Numbered from the stretch's first letter, positions 36,448 through 46,370 are shown. The stretch: DNA of 64,000 nucleotides from Candidatus Marimicrobium litorale (GCF_026262645.1 NZ_SHNO01000001.1:1116001-1180000); one strand, 5' to 3'. Numbers and translations are program-made. Notes: generated by a model from the letters alone, not told the origin.

Positions 36448-36543
36448 CCCAGCGTCCACAACAAACCCCCAGAATTAGCGCGCGAAAGTGCAGCGACAAA
36501 TAATAGCGCCGCCAAAACCGGCCATTTCACACCGTGGTCAGTT

Positions 36544-38544
36544 TCAGGCCTTGCTGCCCGGCGCGTACCACACCGGTGATGTCCACGCCCTCTCCTGAAT
36601 GACCCGCGGAATATCCGGATCGCTGCAGGTCGACGGGCGCTCGTCCAACGGCAGCGCCAGACACTGGCGCCAGCTCCAACGGCATGACGGATTCTCGATA
36701 ACACGCAGGTACCAGGCGGCAGCCTGAGCCGGGTCAAAGTCTGGGTCGCGCCAGGTGGTGCAAAACTGCGTGGCGCCCGACCCGCTCACGCTACAGGTGT
36801 CAAGATCGACCATCGCGCTGTTGTCTGCGCCGCTCGTCAGGCTGACCACGGACTGGTGAAAACGACCCGCCTTGTCATGCCATATCTTAACCAGCTGCAT
36901 ACGCTGTAACAGACCACCTTCGGGATCAGCACTCACGGCGGCCACAAAAACGGGTGACTGACTCAAGCGATTTGAAATAACGCTTCCCATCGGCACACCA
37001 CGCTCGTAGCCCTGCTCCACCAGATTTCCCTGACAGGCGTTGTCAGGCAATGCAGACCCCACAAACAAGCGCGGTGTGATGCGAGGGCCGCTGGTCGCAA
37101 ACACTTCTCTGCGCAGCATCGCATCGAATAAGGCATCCCGGGTATTCTCCTCAGCCCAGATTCCCATCAGCCCCCCAGGATTACGCGCAGCAGCCGTACG
37201 GCCGCCGAAATCAGCCGCTGGGTCGAGCCGCTGCGCAGGCGTATTGTCCGTGTTGGCGCAACAGCCCTTGAACCTATCCTCTGCCACATCTCCCGGCGTA
37301 GCATTGTGCGAATCAGTACTCCCGGCGAAACCGAAACGGTAGGGATTGACCCCAATACGCGCTTGCTCTTTCATCCCTTCGATCAGCGCGTAACGGGCAA
37401 AGTCCAGACGCGACTGGCAGCCCCGGCCGAAAATTGCGCCTGTGCCGTAATCATCCTCACAGTCGGGGGCTGCGACGCGCAATTTCTCAAAGTCGCAAAA
37501 TTCATCTTCGCCCAACACATTCCACATGCCACTTTTGCACTCAGACTCTCCCTTAACCTGCATCATTTCTACCACGGGTTCCATCTCTCTTCGCAACCGC
37601 GCCTGGCGTTGCTGCTCGGCGATCGGCTCGTCCTGCCAGGTTATGCGGAACATTCGACCATTGGAGACATTGGCATTGTGGGGAATTGAAATCGCCTCAC
37701 AGTCTCCTTCCGCCCGATTGCACTGCGCCTGTAACTGCTCCCACAAACCCAATGGGTCACCCTCCTCCAACGAAGAAACGGGTAGCTCCGGAACGCGTTC
37801 GTTTCTAAAAATGACATTTCGATGCACCTTTGAGCGTCCCGGAGAATTACTGTATTCGTAGGCATGAAAGCTACTGAAGCGACATTCCCCACTGCGGTCA
37901 TAGTGCGCCTCTGCCGCCTCCTGGGTTTGCTTCCAGGCAGAGAGCAGGCCCTCTCTGCACCACTGGTTTCCGGGTCCGCATACACCGGCCTTACGATTCA
38001 TAAATCCAACGACATTTAACAACGGCATCGAACCACCAATCAGCGTAGCCATCGACGTTACTGCTGGCGTTTCACCCCGGAACGCGCGGCACTCAGGGCT
38101 TGCGTAAGATGGACTAGTAGCCTCGGTGCAGACGACTATTTCGCCAATCCACTCAGCGTGATCGGTGACTGCCGCAAAGTCCAGCGGGCGCGACAGTTGC
38201 GTCCGACGCTCACCTACGCCCTCTGCATCAAATGGGCCAAGGCCAATCTCTTCACCGCGCGCAAAACGGTAAGCGTCATCAGGCGTTCCTAACATACCCC
38301 TCGATCTGGCATCCATGGAGAACCCCGTGTGCACATGCAGATCGCCAAACCAGGCTCGACGCAACGGAGCATGATCGGCACAAGGTGCCCGTGACGCGGC
38401 GGGCGCGGCGGGCGCCTGCGCCGCCGCCGGCACCCACTGAGGCGCACTGGCGGTCACTGCGATATGATCCCACTCCCACCAGAGCCAACTGGCGGCCATA
38501 CCGATAACGCCTGCCAGCGCCAATACCACTGCTATTTTTTTCAC
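36544..38544 (-). CDS. DUF3604 family protein, membrane-anchored or secreted (copy 2)
   Basis: A 666-residue protein starting at GTG 38544, with GGAGGG eight bases upstream and an immediate hydrophobic signal or anchor (KKIAVVLALAGVIGMAASWL). An Ala/Pro-rich linker (about residues 38-53) leads to the DUF3604 domain with FGDLHVHTGFSMDA, then IPHNANVSNG and GSTDSHNATPGD. The same three metal-binding-type motifs occur in the copy at 11649, but overall similarity is modest, so these are old paralogs. The longer frame upstream (to 38670) has no signal-like start. Function unknown; an envelope hydrolase acting on a phosphoester or related bond is a guess. Confidence 0.8.
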   Translation of the reverse strand: MKKIAVVLALAGVIGMAASWLWWEWDHIAVTASAPQWVPAAAQAPAAPAASRAPCADHAPLRRAWFGDLHVHTGFSMDARSRGMLGTPDDAYRFARGEEIGLGPFDAEGVGERRTQLSRPLDFAAVTDHAEWIGEIVVCTEATSPSYASPECRAFRGETPAVTSMATLIGGSMPLLNVVGFMNRKAGVCGPGNQWCREGLLSAWKQTQEAAEAHYDRSGECRFSSFHAYEYSNSPGRSKVHRNVIFRNERVPELPVSSLEEGDPLGLWEQLQAQCNRAEGDCEAISIPHNANVSNGRMFRITWQDEPIAEQQRQARLRREMEPVVEMMQVKGESECKSGMWNVLGEDEFCDFEKLRVAAPDCEDDYGTGAIFGRGCQSRLDFARYALIEGMKEQARIGVNPYRFGFAGSTDSHNATPGDVAEDRFKGCCANTDNTPAQRLDPAADFGGRTAAARNPGGLMGIWAEENTRDALFDAMLRREVFATSGPRITPRLFVGSALPDNACQGNLVEQGYERGVPMGSVISNRLSQSPVFVAAVSADPEGGLLQRMQLVKIWHDKAGRFHQSVVSLTSGADNSAMVDLDTCSVSGSGATQFCTTWRDPDFDPAQAAAWYLRVIENPSCRWSWRQCLALPLDERPSTCSDPDIPRVIQERAWTSPVWYAPGSKA

Positions 38545-38730
38545 TATTTGCGCCCTCCCTGCTCGCCCGCCAGTCGGTAATACAATGGCACTGAGCATCG
38601 CGATACGCCAGCGGTATTCATTAACATGAGCTTGACCTCCGCTCCTCCACTTGCCACAGTGCGACAGCAACGCTCACTCGCTTGCGCGGACCGCTGAGTG
38701 AAAGTGACAAAAAGGAAGACACTACTGACC

Positions 38731-39879
38731 ATGACTAAACTGCAGCAACTACCTAACGCTATTGCATTCTTTCTTGCGCTCAGCTCCTCATCTTTTGCGC
38801 AAACAACACCCTCACCCGAGGCACAGGCCCTGATTGAAGAATTAGGTCTGCGCGCGGCTACAGCCCCGGTCGCCAACCGCCCGGATTGGCGACCCCGGAA
38901 CGTAGCCGTGCTAGTGCTACCCCTTCCCGGTATTGACGTAGATGAATTCAAACAGGCCCTGCACAAGGCTGCAGACGGCACGGACATTACTTTTCTGAAA
39001 CCGGGAGACAGTAGCGAAACCCAGGCCCAAGTTCTGAAATCTACAGATGGTTTTATCGGTCTGTGCACCCCAAGCGTGCTCAAACAGGCAGGACAAAACC
39101 TGCGATGGATACACAATTATTTTGTCGGCATGGATATGTGCAAGGGCTATTCTGAGACGCAGCTAGACACTATCACAATTACTAACACCAAACGGCTTTC
39201 AGGCCCGGCGATAGCCGAGCATGCCATTGCCATGCTACTGGCACTCACACGTGACGTGCCCGCCTACGTAAGAGCACAGACCGAACGCCGCTTCCAGCGT
39301 AGCCCGCAAACCGGCATGAAATTTGGCGAACTCAAGAATAAAACAATGCTTGTCGTTGGTCTGGGCGGCATTGGCACAGAAATCGCCCGACGGGCACATG
39401 GATTGGGTATGCGGGTGATTGCAACGCGGCGTTCGTCCCGTGCAGGGCCCGATTTCGTTGAGCGCGTTGGTTTATCGAATGAACTGCATGACATGGCCGC
39501 GGAAGCCGACGTCATTGCCAATGCCCTGCCCCTGACCAGTGAAACCGCAGGAATTTTTAATCGCGATTTTTTTGACGCGACGAAACGCGGTGCAATATTC
39601 CTCAGTGTGGGCCGCGGTAAGAGTACCGTAACCGCGGATCTGGTAACCGCGCTGGAATCCGGCCAGTTGGGGGCCGCAGGACTGGACGTTACTGACCCCG
39701 AGCCACTCCCTAAATCCAGTCCCTTGTGGGACATGCCCAACGTGATTATCACACCGCATGTGGCAGCAGCCAGTGCAGATACCTTCAGGCGGGGTCAAAT
39801 TATCGCAGTGGAGAATCTGCGGCGCTTCGCCACTGGCACACCTCTGCTCAACGAGGTTGACCTGCGCAAAGGCTATTAG
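38731..39879 (+). CDS. D-2-hydroxyacid dehydrogenase with an N-terminal signal peptide
   Basis: A 382-residue NAD(P)-dependent D-isomer 2-hydroxyacid dehydrogenase. The Rossmann loop is GLGGIGTEIA, the catalytic Arg lies in SVGRGKST, the Glu in DPEPLP and the His in PHVAAAS. Unusually it begins with a signal-like segment, a short polar start, AIAFFLALSSSSFA, then QTTP, which suggests export. I chose ATG 38731 with AAGGAAG upstream; GTG 38698 would give a longer leader. It is divergent from the second DUF3604 gene. If exported, how it obtains NAD(P) is unclear. Confidence 0.82.
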   Translation: MTKLQQLPNAIAFFLALSSSSFAQTTPSPEAQALIEELGLRAATAPVANRPDWRPRNVAVLVLPLPGIDVDEFKQALHKAADGTDITFLKPGDSSETQAQVLKSTDGFIGLCTPSVLKQAGQNLRWIHNYFVGMDMCKGYSETQLDTITITNTKRLSGPAIAEHAIAMLLALTRDVPAYVRAQTERRFQRSPQTGMKFGELKNKTMLVVGLGGIGTEIARRAHGLGMRVIATRRSSRAGPDFVERVGLSNELHDMAAEADVIANALPLTSETAGIFNRDFFDATKRGAIFLSVGRGKSTVTADLVTALESGQLGAAGLDVTDPEPLPKSSPLWDMPNVIITPHVAAASADTFRRGQIIAVENLRRFATGTPLLNEVDLRKGY

Positions 39880-39924
39880 AGCGATACAACACGGCAGCAC
39901 CCACTGCAGAAAGCTCCCGGTTAT

Positions 39925-39940
39925 GGTGAGCCTACTCACC
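39925..39940 (+). terminator. Short hairpin after the D-2-hydroxyacid dehydrogenase gene
   Basis: A perfect GGTGAG/CTCACC stem with a CCTA loop, 45 bases after the stop codon. There is no T tract, so termination is only possible, not shown. Confidence 0.35.
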
Positions 39941-39989
39941 TTGAGAGGCCCCATGTTAAAAGAGTGAGACTGACGCCCTGCCTATTGGC

Positions 39990-41363
39990 CTAATTTTTTT
40001 GCTTCCAGGGTTGCCGGCCCGCTATACAGTCATCCACCATTTCATGCAGACGGGACACCCGACTCTCCTGCCGACTCAGGTAAGACCCTTTGTAGCCACG
40101 AGAACGCATGCCCATTTGTTGTGCTGGAAATATGGAAATGTCCTGGTCAATGGTCAGCCCCATAGATTGCTTACCCAGATCGAACACCTCGTGAGCTACC
40201 GCCGCATCACGCTTCACCAGTCCGGCGGTAGTGCGCACAGGTCCCTCACTACCCGCCGGGTCCGGCGCATACCACCAGTTATCGAACAGGCATTTGCCGG
40301 GATCAGTAGGATGTGGCCGGGCCCTGAGAAAATGAAACCCATCAACCCACAATGAGACCGCAAAGTTGGGGAACAACGTGTAATGGTAAGCGTCAGTAAG
40401 TTGGCTGTCACACAGATCATCGAAATAGCCATACCCGCGATCCGGCCCTAGCTCACGCCGCGCCTGCTGCAATGCCTCACGCGTCGCCTCACCGCGCCCG
40501 GTGAAATCCGCGGGCTCCAGACCCCATTCTCGCAAGATCGTCGCCAGGGGCTCCCCGACCATTCCTTCCTTGTCTATTGCGGGACCTGCGTAACCGCCGA
40601 GCATTATCATTCGCCCGTGACCCTCATCAGCCATATCGAAACGCGAGGTGGTATAACTGGTATCTACGCCAGAATGAATTCTCAGTTTCTCTACATCGGC
40701 ACCTTTGGGTCGGTGTACCGTATTGACGTGATAGGACTCGTTGAAATTATCCATTACCACCTTCCAGTTGACAGGTAAAACCGTCGTTCGCGCTAGATAG
40801 CGCTTCCATTTTTCAATACCGTAAACCGACCACTCGCTCCAGACCGGCCCCAGAAACTCACGCAGACTGACGCAATCGGGATCCATGTTTACCCAGATAA
40901 ACCCCGCAAACACCTCGCAGGGTATTTCGGCGAGTTTCAACTTCCCACAGGGGTCACCTCCGGGAAAATCGTCAGGATCCTGTACGAAATCCAGAGAACC
41001 ATCCGTATTCCAGGCCCAGCTGTGATAAGGGCAGATAAAACGCCGCGCGTGTCCTTTCTCCTCACTGACAAGACGCTGACCGCGATGTTGGCAGACATTG
41101 TAAAAGGCTTTGATAGACCGATCGGTCTGGCGAACCATAACAATGGACTCACGGCCCACCTCTTCCTGTTGCCAATCTCCCGGGGTGGGCATTTCTTCCT
41201 CTCGCCCAAGGAGCAACCAGACCTTTGTCCAAAGGCTACTCCACTCTTTCTCCGCAAACTCACTGGATGTATAACGGTACCCATCTAACGCATGTCCACG
41301 AAGTGTCTGCTCAGGCCAATCCGGTAGATCACCCGCACCGCGCAGAATTTCCTGTTTCGTCAT
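39990..41363 (-). CDS. Rieske non-haem iron oxygenase, alpha subunit (R2)
   Basis: A 457-residue oxygenase. Rieske ligands are Cys91/His93 and Cys111/His114; the mononuclear iron site is Glu209-x2-His212-x4-His217, with Glu in the bridging position. The start is ATG 41363 with CGGAG nine bases before it; TTG 41372 is the alternative. In layout (DNF-x-E-x-YH) it pairs with the oxygenase at 59732 rather than with R1, R3 or R6. It is a single minus-strand gene, divergent from an NTF2-fold gene, and no operator copy lies between, so it is probably outside the regulon. Confidence 0.87.
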   Translation of the reverse strand: MTKQEILRGAGDLPDWPEQTLRGHALDGYRYTSSEFAEKEWSSLWTKVWLLLGREEEMPTPGDWQQEEVGRESIVMVRQTDRSIKAFYNVCQHRGQRLVSEEKGHARRFICPYHSWAWNTDGSLDFVQDPDDFPGGDPCGKLKLAEIPCEVFAGFIWVNMDPDCVSLREFLGPVWSEWSVYGIEKWKRYLARTTVLPVNWKVVMDNFNESYHVNTVHRPKGADVEKLRIHSGVDTSYTTSRFDMADEGHGRMIMLGGYAGPAIDKEGMVGEPLATILREWGLEPADFTGRGEATREALQQARRELGPDRGYGYFDDLCDSQLTDAYHYTLFPNFAVSLWVDGFHFLRARPHPTDPGKCLFDNWWYAPDPAGSEGPVRTTAGLVKRDAAVAHEVFDLGKQSMGLTIDQDISIFPAQQMGMRSRGYKGSYLSRQESRVSRLHEMVDDCIAGRQPWKQKN

Positions 41364-41470
41364 GATCTTCAACTCCGTTTACGTAACTTGCTCTCTTTTA
41401 CACAGCACTTCTGAAAACGTCGGTTTTACTGCTACACTTCAATCTTCTATTGGTAGCGAAAACCCGCGCA

Positions 41471-41881
41471 ATGACGACCGACCTCACCCAATCCCGTATA
41501 GCGTTACAGGATGTTATGTTGACCTACGCCGCCGCTGTGGATGAGCGGGATCAACCCAGGTACCTGGCCTGCTTTGAGGAGGATGTTGAAGTCGTCGGTT
41601 TTGGCAATAAGACCTATCGAAACCGCGACCAATGGGTCGACTATGTCTGGCGAGCGCTTGATAAATACAGTGCCACACAGCACATGCTCGGACCCACTCT
41701 TGCCACTATCAGCGGCAACCGTGCTTGCACCCGCACCGATGTGCAGGCACTGCATTTCATTGCCGGCAAAGACACGCACTTTGTTCTCTGGGCCACCTAC
41801 AAAACCGACATGCAGCGCCGAGGTGACAACTGGAAAATCAGTCGTCACGAACTGATTGTCACCGGCACAAGCTCCTACTGA
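41471..41881 (+). CDS. SnoaL/NTF2-fold protein with LinA-like Asp-His dyad
   Basis: A 136-residue SnoaL-like protein with Asp24 (AAVDERDQ) and His71 (TQHMLGP) at the dyad positions of LinA and scytalone dehydratase. I chose ATG 41471; the TTG-started frame at 41450 adds seven residues without a ribosome site. It is divergent from the R2 oxygenase gene 107 bases away and converges on the enoyl-CoA hydratase gene. It might dehydrate an R2 product such as a dihydrodiol or hemiacetal; this is inference from position. Confidence 0.7.
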   Translation: MTTDLTQSRIALQDVMLTYAAAVDERDQPRYLACFEEDVEVVGFGNKTYRNRDQWVDYVWRALDKYSATQHMLGPTLATISGNRACTRTDVQALHFIAGKDTHFVLWATYKTDMQRRGDNWKISRHELIVTGTSSY

Positions 41882-41889
41882 CATAGCGA

Positions 41890-42678
41890 CTACCGCCCTT
41901 TGAACTCTGGCTCCCTGCCTTCCTCATAGGCCAGGATTGCCTCAGCATGATCCTCGCTGGGCCGAGTAATCAGCATGTGTGATGACACCATGTCCAAATG
42001 TGTGTTCAGGTCCATGGATGGGCTTTGTTTCACCGCTCGTTTTACCAGCTTCATCGCCAGAGGTGCTCGCCGGGTTATGTCATGAGCAAACTCCATAGTG
42101 CGATCCATAAACACATCATCATCGAATACCTGGTTGACCATGCCAATACTCAATGCTTCATCCGCAGTGATAGGGGCCGCCGACCAGAATAGTTCCAGCG
42201 CCTTGGCCTCGCCTACAATTCTTGGCAAGAAATAGGTACCGCCATTACCGGGAACCAGTCCGAAGGCCGTGTAGCTCACGCGAAAGTTCGCGCTGCGAGC
42301 CGCCAGCCGGATGTCACATTGCAGACTGACGTCCACTCCTGCGCCTGAGGCCAGACCGTTGACCGCCGCTATCACGGGCTTGTCGATCTCGGCCAGCTTA
42401 CGAGGTATCTGATGCAAACGATCCCAGAATTGCTCCTTGATATCGACAGGCCCCGGTGTGGTATTAGAGCCCAATTTGGAAGTATCACCACCGCGGCAAA
42501 ATGCCTCTCCGGCGCCGGTCACAACAATTGCTGCGACACCGGAATCGATACGACACTCCTCCAACGCTTCCACCCAGGGCGGCAACATGGACTCGCTAAT
42601 GGCATTGAGGACATCGGGGCGATTGAGCGTGATGATCGCTACTTTGCCGTCTTTTTCTAATACTACAGGTGTACTCAT
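41890..42678 (-). CDS. Enoyl-CoA hydratase/isomerase family protein (crotonase)
   Basis: A 262-residue crotonase-fold protein. The CoA/oxyanion-hole loops are GAGEAFCRGGD and NGLASGAGVDVSLQCD, then GLVPGNGGTYFLPRIVG. One Glu position of classical hydratases is Gly in the GNGG loop, so isomerase, hydrolase or lyase activity is possible. Its ATG shares a base with the stop of the upstream R3 oxygenase (TAATG), so the two are translationally coupled. It belongs to CoA-thioester processing. Confidence 0.87.
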   Translation of the reverse strand: MSTPVVLEKDGKVAIITLNRPDVLNAISESMLPPWVEALEECRIDSGVAAIVVTGAGEAFCRGGDTSKLGSNTTPGPVDIKEQFWDRLHQIPRKLAEIDKPVIAAVNGLASGAGVDVSLQCDIRLAARSANFRVSYTAFGLVPGNGGTYFLPRIVGEAKALELFWSAAPITADEALSIGMVNQVFDDDVFMDRTMEFAHDITRRAPLAMKLVKRAVKQSPSMDLNTHLDMVSSHMLITRPSEDHAEAILAYEEGREPEFKGR

Positions 42679-44084
42679 TACACAGTGTCCTCATCGCTAT
42701 TCAGGTACTGGCTTAGAATATGGTGGAAGTGCCGTATGCGGACTTCTTGATAGTTGGCCAGCTGTATCGCACCGGAACGCAGCGAACGCAGCCCTTTCTG
42801 CACCAACGGCAGGTTGTGAAAATCCTGATCAAATACGCGGGCCAATCCGGGTTCAATTCCTGGCGTATCACGCAGTGTCTGGTCAGCCGGCACAAACATT
42901 ACGGGGGCATCAAGCGGCCTCTCCTGACTCTCCGGGTATCGCATCATCAACATGATTTCCATCGTGCACATGTCATGGCGATCATCCCACGGTAAAAAGC
43001 GGTACGTCACATTTGGGCGGAAACCCGCCCAGGGCGCAAAGTTGGGGAATACTGAGTACAAAATGGCGTCCAGCACCTCACTGTGGGTAGCTAGTTCGGA
43101 CAAGTCTTGTCCATACATTTGCGAAAAACGCGCGATGTTCATGTCGCCCAGGTATTCTCGTGCGCTCATACCCTCGGGGACATCGGGCAACTCTCCCTCT
43201 TCAGCTACACCGTATACTGTAAGCCATTGGTGCACGGACTGCTCCTGTGTCGTAGCTGATGAGTGAGGGCTGACCACACCCATAGGGGTTATAGTCCTGC
43301 TAATGTAATCGCTGAAACAATCGTACTGAGAGTTGGCATCACCCGTATAAGGTAACAACTGCGGGTGCGTTGCCGCCGTATGGAAAGATTCGATGAAAGC
43401 CTCGTGGGCCAGCTTCCAGTTGCAACGCAACACTTTTTTAATATGCAGCGCCTTATAGGTTTTCTCCGGAGACCAGCGTTTAAAGTGATCCACCATAACG
43501 CCGAGATAATCTGGAAGAGGCGGGGCAGTGCCATCAATATTGACAAAGACCCAGCCGCCCCAGGTATCAACTCGAAGGCTGGGGAGGCTGAACTGCTGCG
43601 GATCGATATGGCCGAAATCCCACGAGCAGGGCATTCCGTCAAAACTGCCATCGAGGTTCCAGCGAAAACCGTGAAACGGACAGGTAAGATCGTTGGCATG
43701 GCCATAGCCCTGTTCTGGGCCTGACTTAAGTTCACGCCCCCGGTGCAGGCAGGCGTTAGGGTAAGCCCTTATCTCGCCCCTTTCGGTGCGCAGCACTAAA
43801 ACGGACGTCGCGGCAATGTCTTGCACATAGTAGTCGCCCGCCTTACTAATTTCGCTCTCTCGGCACAATGACTGCCACACACGGGGCCACAACCTGCGTT
43901 TTTCAAGCTCGTGCCACTCAGGCGATAAATAGCCCTCTATCGGCAGCGGCTCACTGCCAAGGCTGACGTCTGCAGTCGCTCGTAGCGACGCTGGAACAGG
44001 CCTCGCCTCCCGATCAAGAAGATCCTGATAACTGGATCCTGAAAATCGCGCCGACTGATTCTCTGTTTTCTTCACGTAAGTCAT
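42678..44084 (-). CDS. Rieske non-haem iron oxygenase, alpha subunit (R3)
   Basis: A 468-residue oxygenase with Rieske ligands Cys112/His114 and Cys135/His138 and iron site Glu232-x2-His235-x4-His240. It shares the EAFIES-[YF]-H motif, the CSWDFGHI-type segment and length with R1 at 18164, so the two are close paralogs. The downstream enoyl-CoA hydratase is translationally coupled. It is divergent from an SDR gene only 48 bases away, and no operator copy was found there. Confidence 0.87.
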   Translation of the reverse strand: MTYVKKTENQSARFSGSSYQDLLDREARPVPASLRATADVSLGSEPLPIEGYLSPEWHELEKRRLWPRVWQSLCRESEISKAGDYYVQDIAATSVLVLRTERGEIRAYPNACLHRGRELKSGPEQGYGHANDLTCPFHGFRWNLDGSFDGMPCSWDFGHIDPQQFSLPSLRVDTWGGWVFVNIDGTAPPLPDYLGVMVDHFKRWSPEKTYKALHIKKVLRCNWKLAHEAFIESFHTAATHPQLLPYTGDANSQYDCFSDYISRTITPMGVVSPHSSATTQEQSVHQWLTVYGVAEEGELPDVPEGMSAREYLGDMNIARFSQMYGQDLSELATHSEVLDAILYSVFPNFAPWAGFRPNVTYRFLPWDDRHDMCTMEIMLMMRYPESQERPLDAPVMFVPADQTLRDTPGIEPGLARVFDQDFHNLPLVQKGLRSLRSGAIQLANYQEVRIRHFHHILSQYLNSDEDTV

Positions 44085-44132
44085 TATGCTATTAATAACC
44101 GCCTTACATTATTATTCCGGTACAGAATCGAT

Positions 44133-44945
44133 ATGTATTGCAACCCAAAATCCATTCTCATTACGGGAGCCTCCAACGGTATCGGCAAGGCCCTCGCCCT
44201 GCACTATGCAGCTCCCGGCATCACGTTGTTCATCAGTGGCCGCGACCAGGCGCGACTGGATGACGTGGCTAATGCATGTCGGAATACCGGCGCCACCGTG
44301 TCCGGCTGGATTGGCGATGTGACCGATGAGGCCGGCATCCGCGACTGGATAATCTCGTGTGACGACCAGCGCCCACTCAATCTGGTTATTGCCAATGCAG
44401 GGGTCGCCCTGGGCGCCACTGACGTGCATGGCCTGCATAAAGCCGCTGTGGATTCCATCAACATCAACGTAAATGGCGTTTTCAATACCATACACCCCGC
44501 ACTGGAAATCATGTCGCTACGTCGCCCCTACCCTGTCAGGCATGCACAGGTTGCTCTCATGAGCTCCATCATGGGGTACGCAGGCATGGCGCGGTCACCA
44601 GCATACTCCTCGTCCAAGGCCACTATTAAACACTACGGTCAGGCCTTGCGCGGCGCGCTCCGCGGAATGGGTATAGGCGTATCAGTGATCTGCCCGGGCT
44701 ATGTCTCCAGTGCAATAACAGCCAAAAATACGTCCACCATGCCTTTCCTTATCAGCGCGGAAAAAGCCGCTGACATCATCGCCAATGGGCTTGCGCGAGA
44801 CAAACCACGCATCACCTTTCCCTGGCAGGTGATGCTGATCGCAAGACTCGTCATTAACCTACCCGGCCTCCTCGTCGATAAACTCAATAAGCCCTGGGGC
44901 GTGCCGAAGCTGGAGGACCAGCCCGGGCACAATGCACCTGATTAG
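44133..44945 (+). CDS. SDR family NAD(P)-dependent oxidoreductase
   Basis: A 270-residue SDR with TGASNGIGKALA, SGRDQARL (Arg suggesting NADP), NAGVALG, catalytic Ser and YSSSK. The C-terminal part has a hydrophobic stretch (VMLIARLVINLPGLLVDKL) that could dock to the membrane, as in some lipid-active SDRs. It stands alone on the plus strand, divergent from R3 and convergent with CCO3. Confidence 0.84.
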   Translation: MYCNPKSILITGASNGIGKALALHYAAPGITLFISGRDQARLDDVANACRNTGATVSGWIGDVTDEAGIRDWIISCDDQRPLNLVIANAGVALGATDVHGLHKAAVDSININVNGVFNTIHPALEIMSLRRPYPVRHAQVALMSSIMGYAGMARSPAYSSSKATIKHYGQALRGALRGMGIGVSVICPGYVSSAITAKNTSTMPFLISAEKAADIIANGLARDKPRITFPWQVMLIARLVINLPGLLVDKLNKPWGVPKLEDQPGHNAPD

Positions 44946-44954
44946 CGCCCCCTG

Positions 44955-46370
44955 TCAGGCACCTACCCAAGTGCCATGAAAACTCACTGGCACCCGATGA
45001 GACACCTTGGCCCGGGCGACAGGACCGGCACTTATATCCAGTGAATTGAACACGCACATGTCACTGGTATTGGTGTCTCGGTTGTATATCAGATCCAGCA
45101 CGTATCCCTCACCCTCCGCAGCCCCTTCACTGGGAACAAACATTGGTTCAGTGACATAACAGTTTCCAAAACTGTAGCTGTCGACTTCACCGGTAGTGAC
45201 GTCGATGTGGTCGATGGCGTTGTATATAAAATCTGAATCGGGAATCGGCGCGGGTACTTTTCTGTCGCTGGAGGTATACCAGCCGTGGCGATACTCCTGC
45301 ATGGCAAAACGCGGATCAATAACAGGGAATTCAGCACCACGGTCACCTATTGCCCGCATGCTGACTGAAGGATTACTGTCGTTCATATCGATAACCCACT
45401 GACTCATATTCGGATTGGTCACCGGCGTCATGTCGCCATTGACAAAGGGGAATAGCGGCGCGTGCTCAAATTCGCAAGCCTCCAGCGTAATGACACCACC
45501 CTTGTCGTGGCCATTCATAAAATGAAACACATAGCAGGGGTCCGCCGCTATCCAAACCATGGCGTCGGGCGTGCCGTTGCGCGGCATAACACCGATCCTT
45601 GTTCCCTTCTCAGGCTCCCAGGCCAGAGGCGGCTGCCCCGCCATCGCCCGATCCATACTGCCCGTCAGCGGCATCACCGGGAACAGGATGTAATTGTCTG
45701 TCACTACAAAATCATGAACCATAGCGGCGTAAGGTGCCTCAAATGCGTGAGACTCGGTGACAAAACCCTCCCTCGACACTTTATGTAACTCCATACCCGT
45801 GGTGAATGGCCCACTTGACCAGTAAGAATAAAACAACATCTCGCCGGTGCGCGGGTCAATGCGAGAGTGCGCCGTCATGGACGTTTTCAGTTTGCCGTAA
45901 AAGTCCCAGGTTCCCAGTGACTCAAGCGTTTTCGGGTCCATCTGAAAAGGCATGAAACCCTCAGTCAGTAACAACAGTCGATCGCCATGCCAAATAACGT
46001 TGGTATTGGCGACGCCCTGCTTATCGTTGAGCACAAATTCAAGAAGCCTGGGATCTGTCTCAAGCGGATTGAGCCCACTAAAGTAAGAACCCCCGAGACG
46101 CTTTTCAATTTCGAAACGCTGGGTGCGCGCCCAGCGATTCATGTGACTCACCCGGCCGCCGTCAAAAGTAAAAGCGTGCACCATTCCATCACCCGTGAAA
46201 AAGTGATACTCGTTCTCAGGCGGAAACTGCGGGTTTGGCCCATTGCGATAAAATGTGCCATTCAGATCTTTGGGCATCTCTCCCTCGACCACCAGATCAG
46301 GGGCCGTCGCCTCAAATGTAATGGGCTCATAATAGCCCTGCAGAAAGGGGTTGTCTGGCCATGCTTTCAT
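44955..46370 (-). CDS. Carotenoid oxygenase family protein (CCO3)
   Basis: A 471-residue alkene-cleaving-type non-haem iron protein with all four iron histidines: His168 (TAHSR), His219 (VHD), His283 (FHF) and His465 (FHGTW). The FHG-[TS]-W ending and the YRHGWY segment group it with the gene at 47570 and set both apart from CCO1/CCO2. It is divergent from a LysR-type regulator gene with a 205-base AT-rich gap, so it is probably controlled by that regulator and not by the 22-bp operator. Confidence 0.86.
   Translation of the reverse strand: MKAWPDNPFLQGYYEPITFEATAPDLVVEGEMPKDLNGTFYRNGPNPQFPPENEYHFFTGDGMVHAFTFDGGRVSHMNRWARTQRFEIEKRLGGSYFSGLNPLETDPRLLEFVLNDKQGVANTNVIWHGDRLLLLTEGFMPFQMDPKTLESLGTWDFYGKLKTSMTAHSRIDPRTGEMLFYSYWSSGPFTTGMELHKVSREGFVTESHAFEAPYAAMVHDFVVTDNYILFPVMPLTGSMDRAMAGQPPLAWEPEKGTRIGVMPRNGTPDAMVWIAADPCYVFHFMNGHDKGGVITLEACEFEHAPLFPFVNGDMTPVTNPNMSQWVIDMNDSNPSVSMRAIGDRGAEFPVIDPRFAMQEYRHGWYTSSDRKVPAPIPDSDFIYNAIDHIDVTTGEVDSYSFGNCYVTEPMFVPSEGAAEGEGYVLDLIYNRDTNTSDMCVFNSLDISAGPVARAKVSHRVPVSFHGTWVGA

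Noticed and set aside
41414-41427. AAAAC-GTCG-GTTTT repeat between R2 and the NTF2-fold gene as an operator copy
   Set aside because: Short and lacks the CAGTC core; too weak to annotate.
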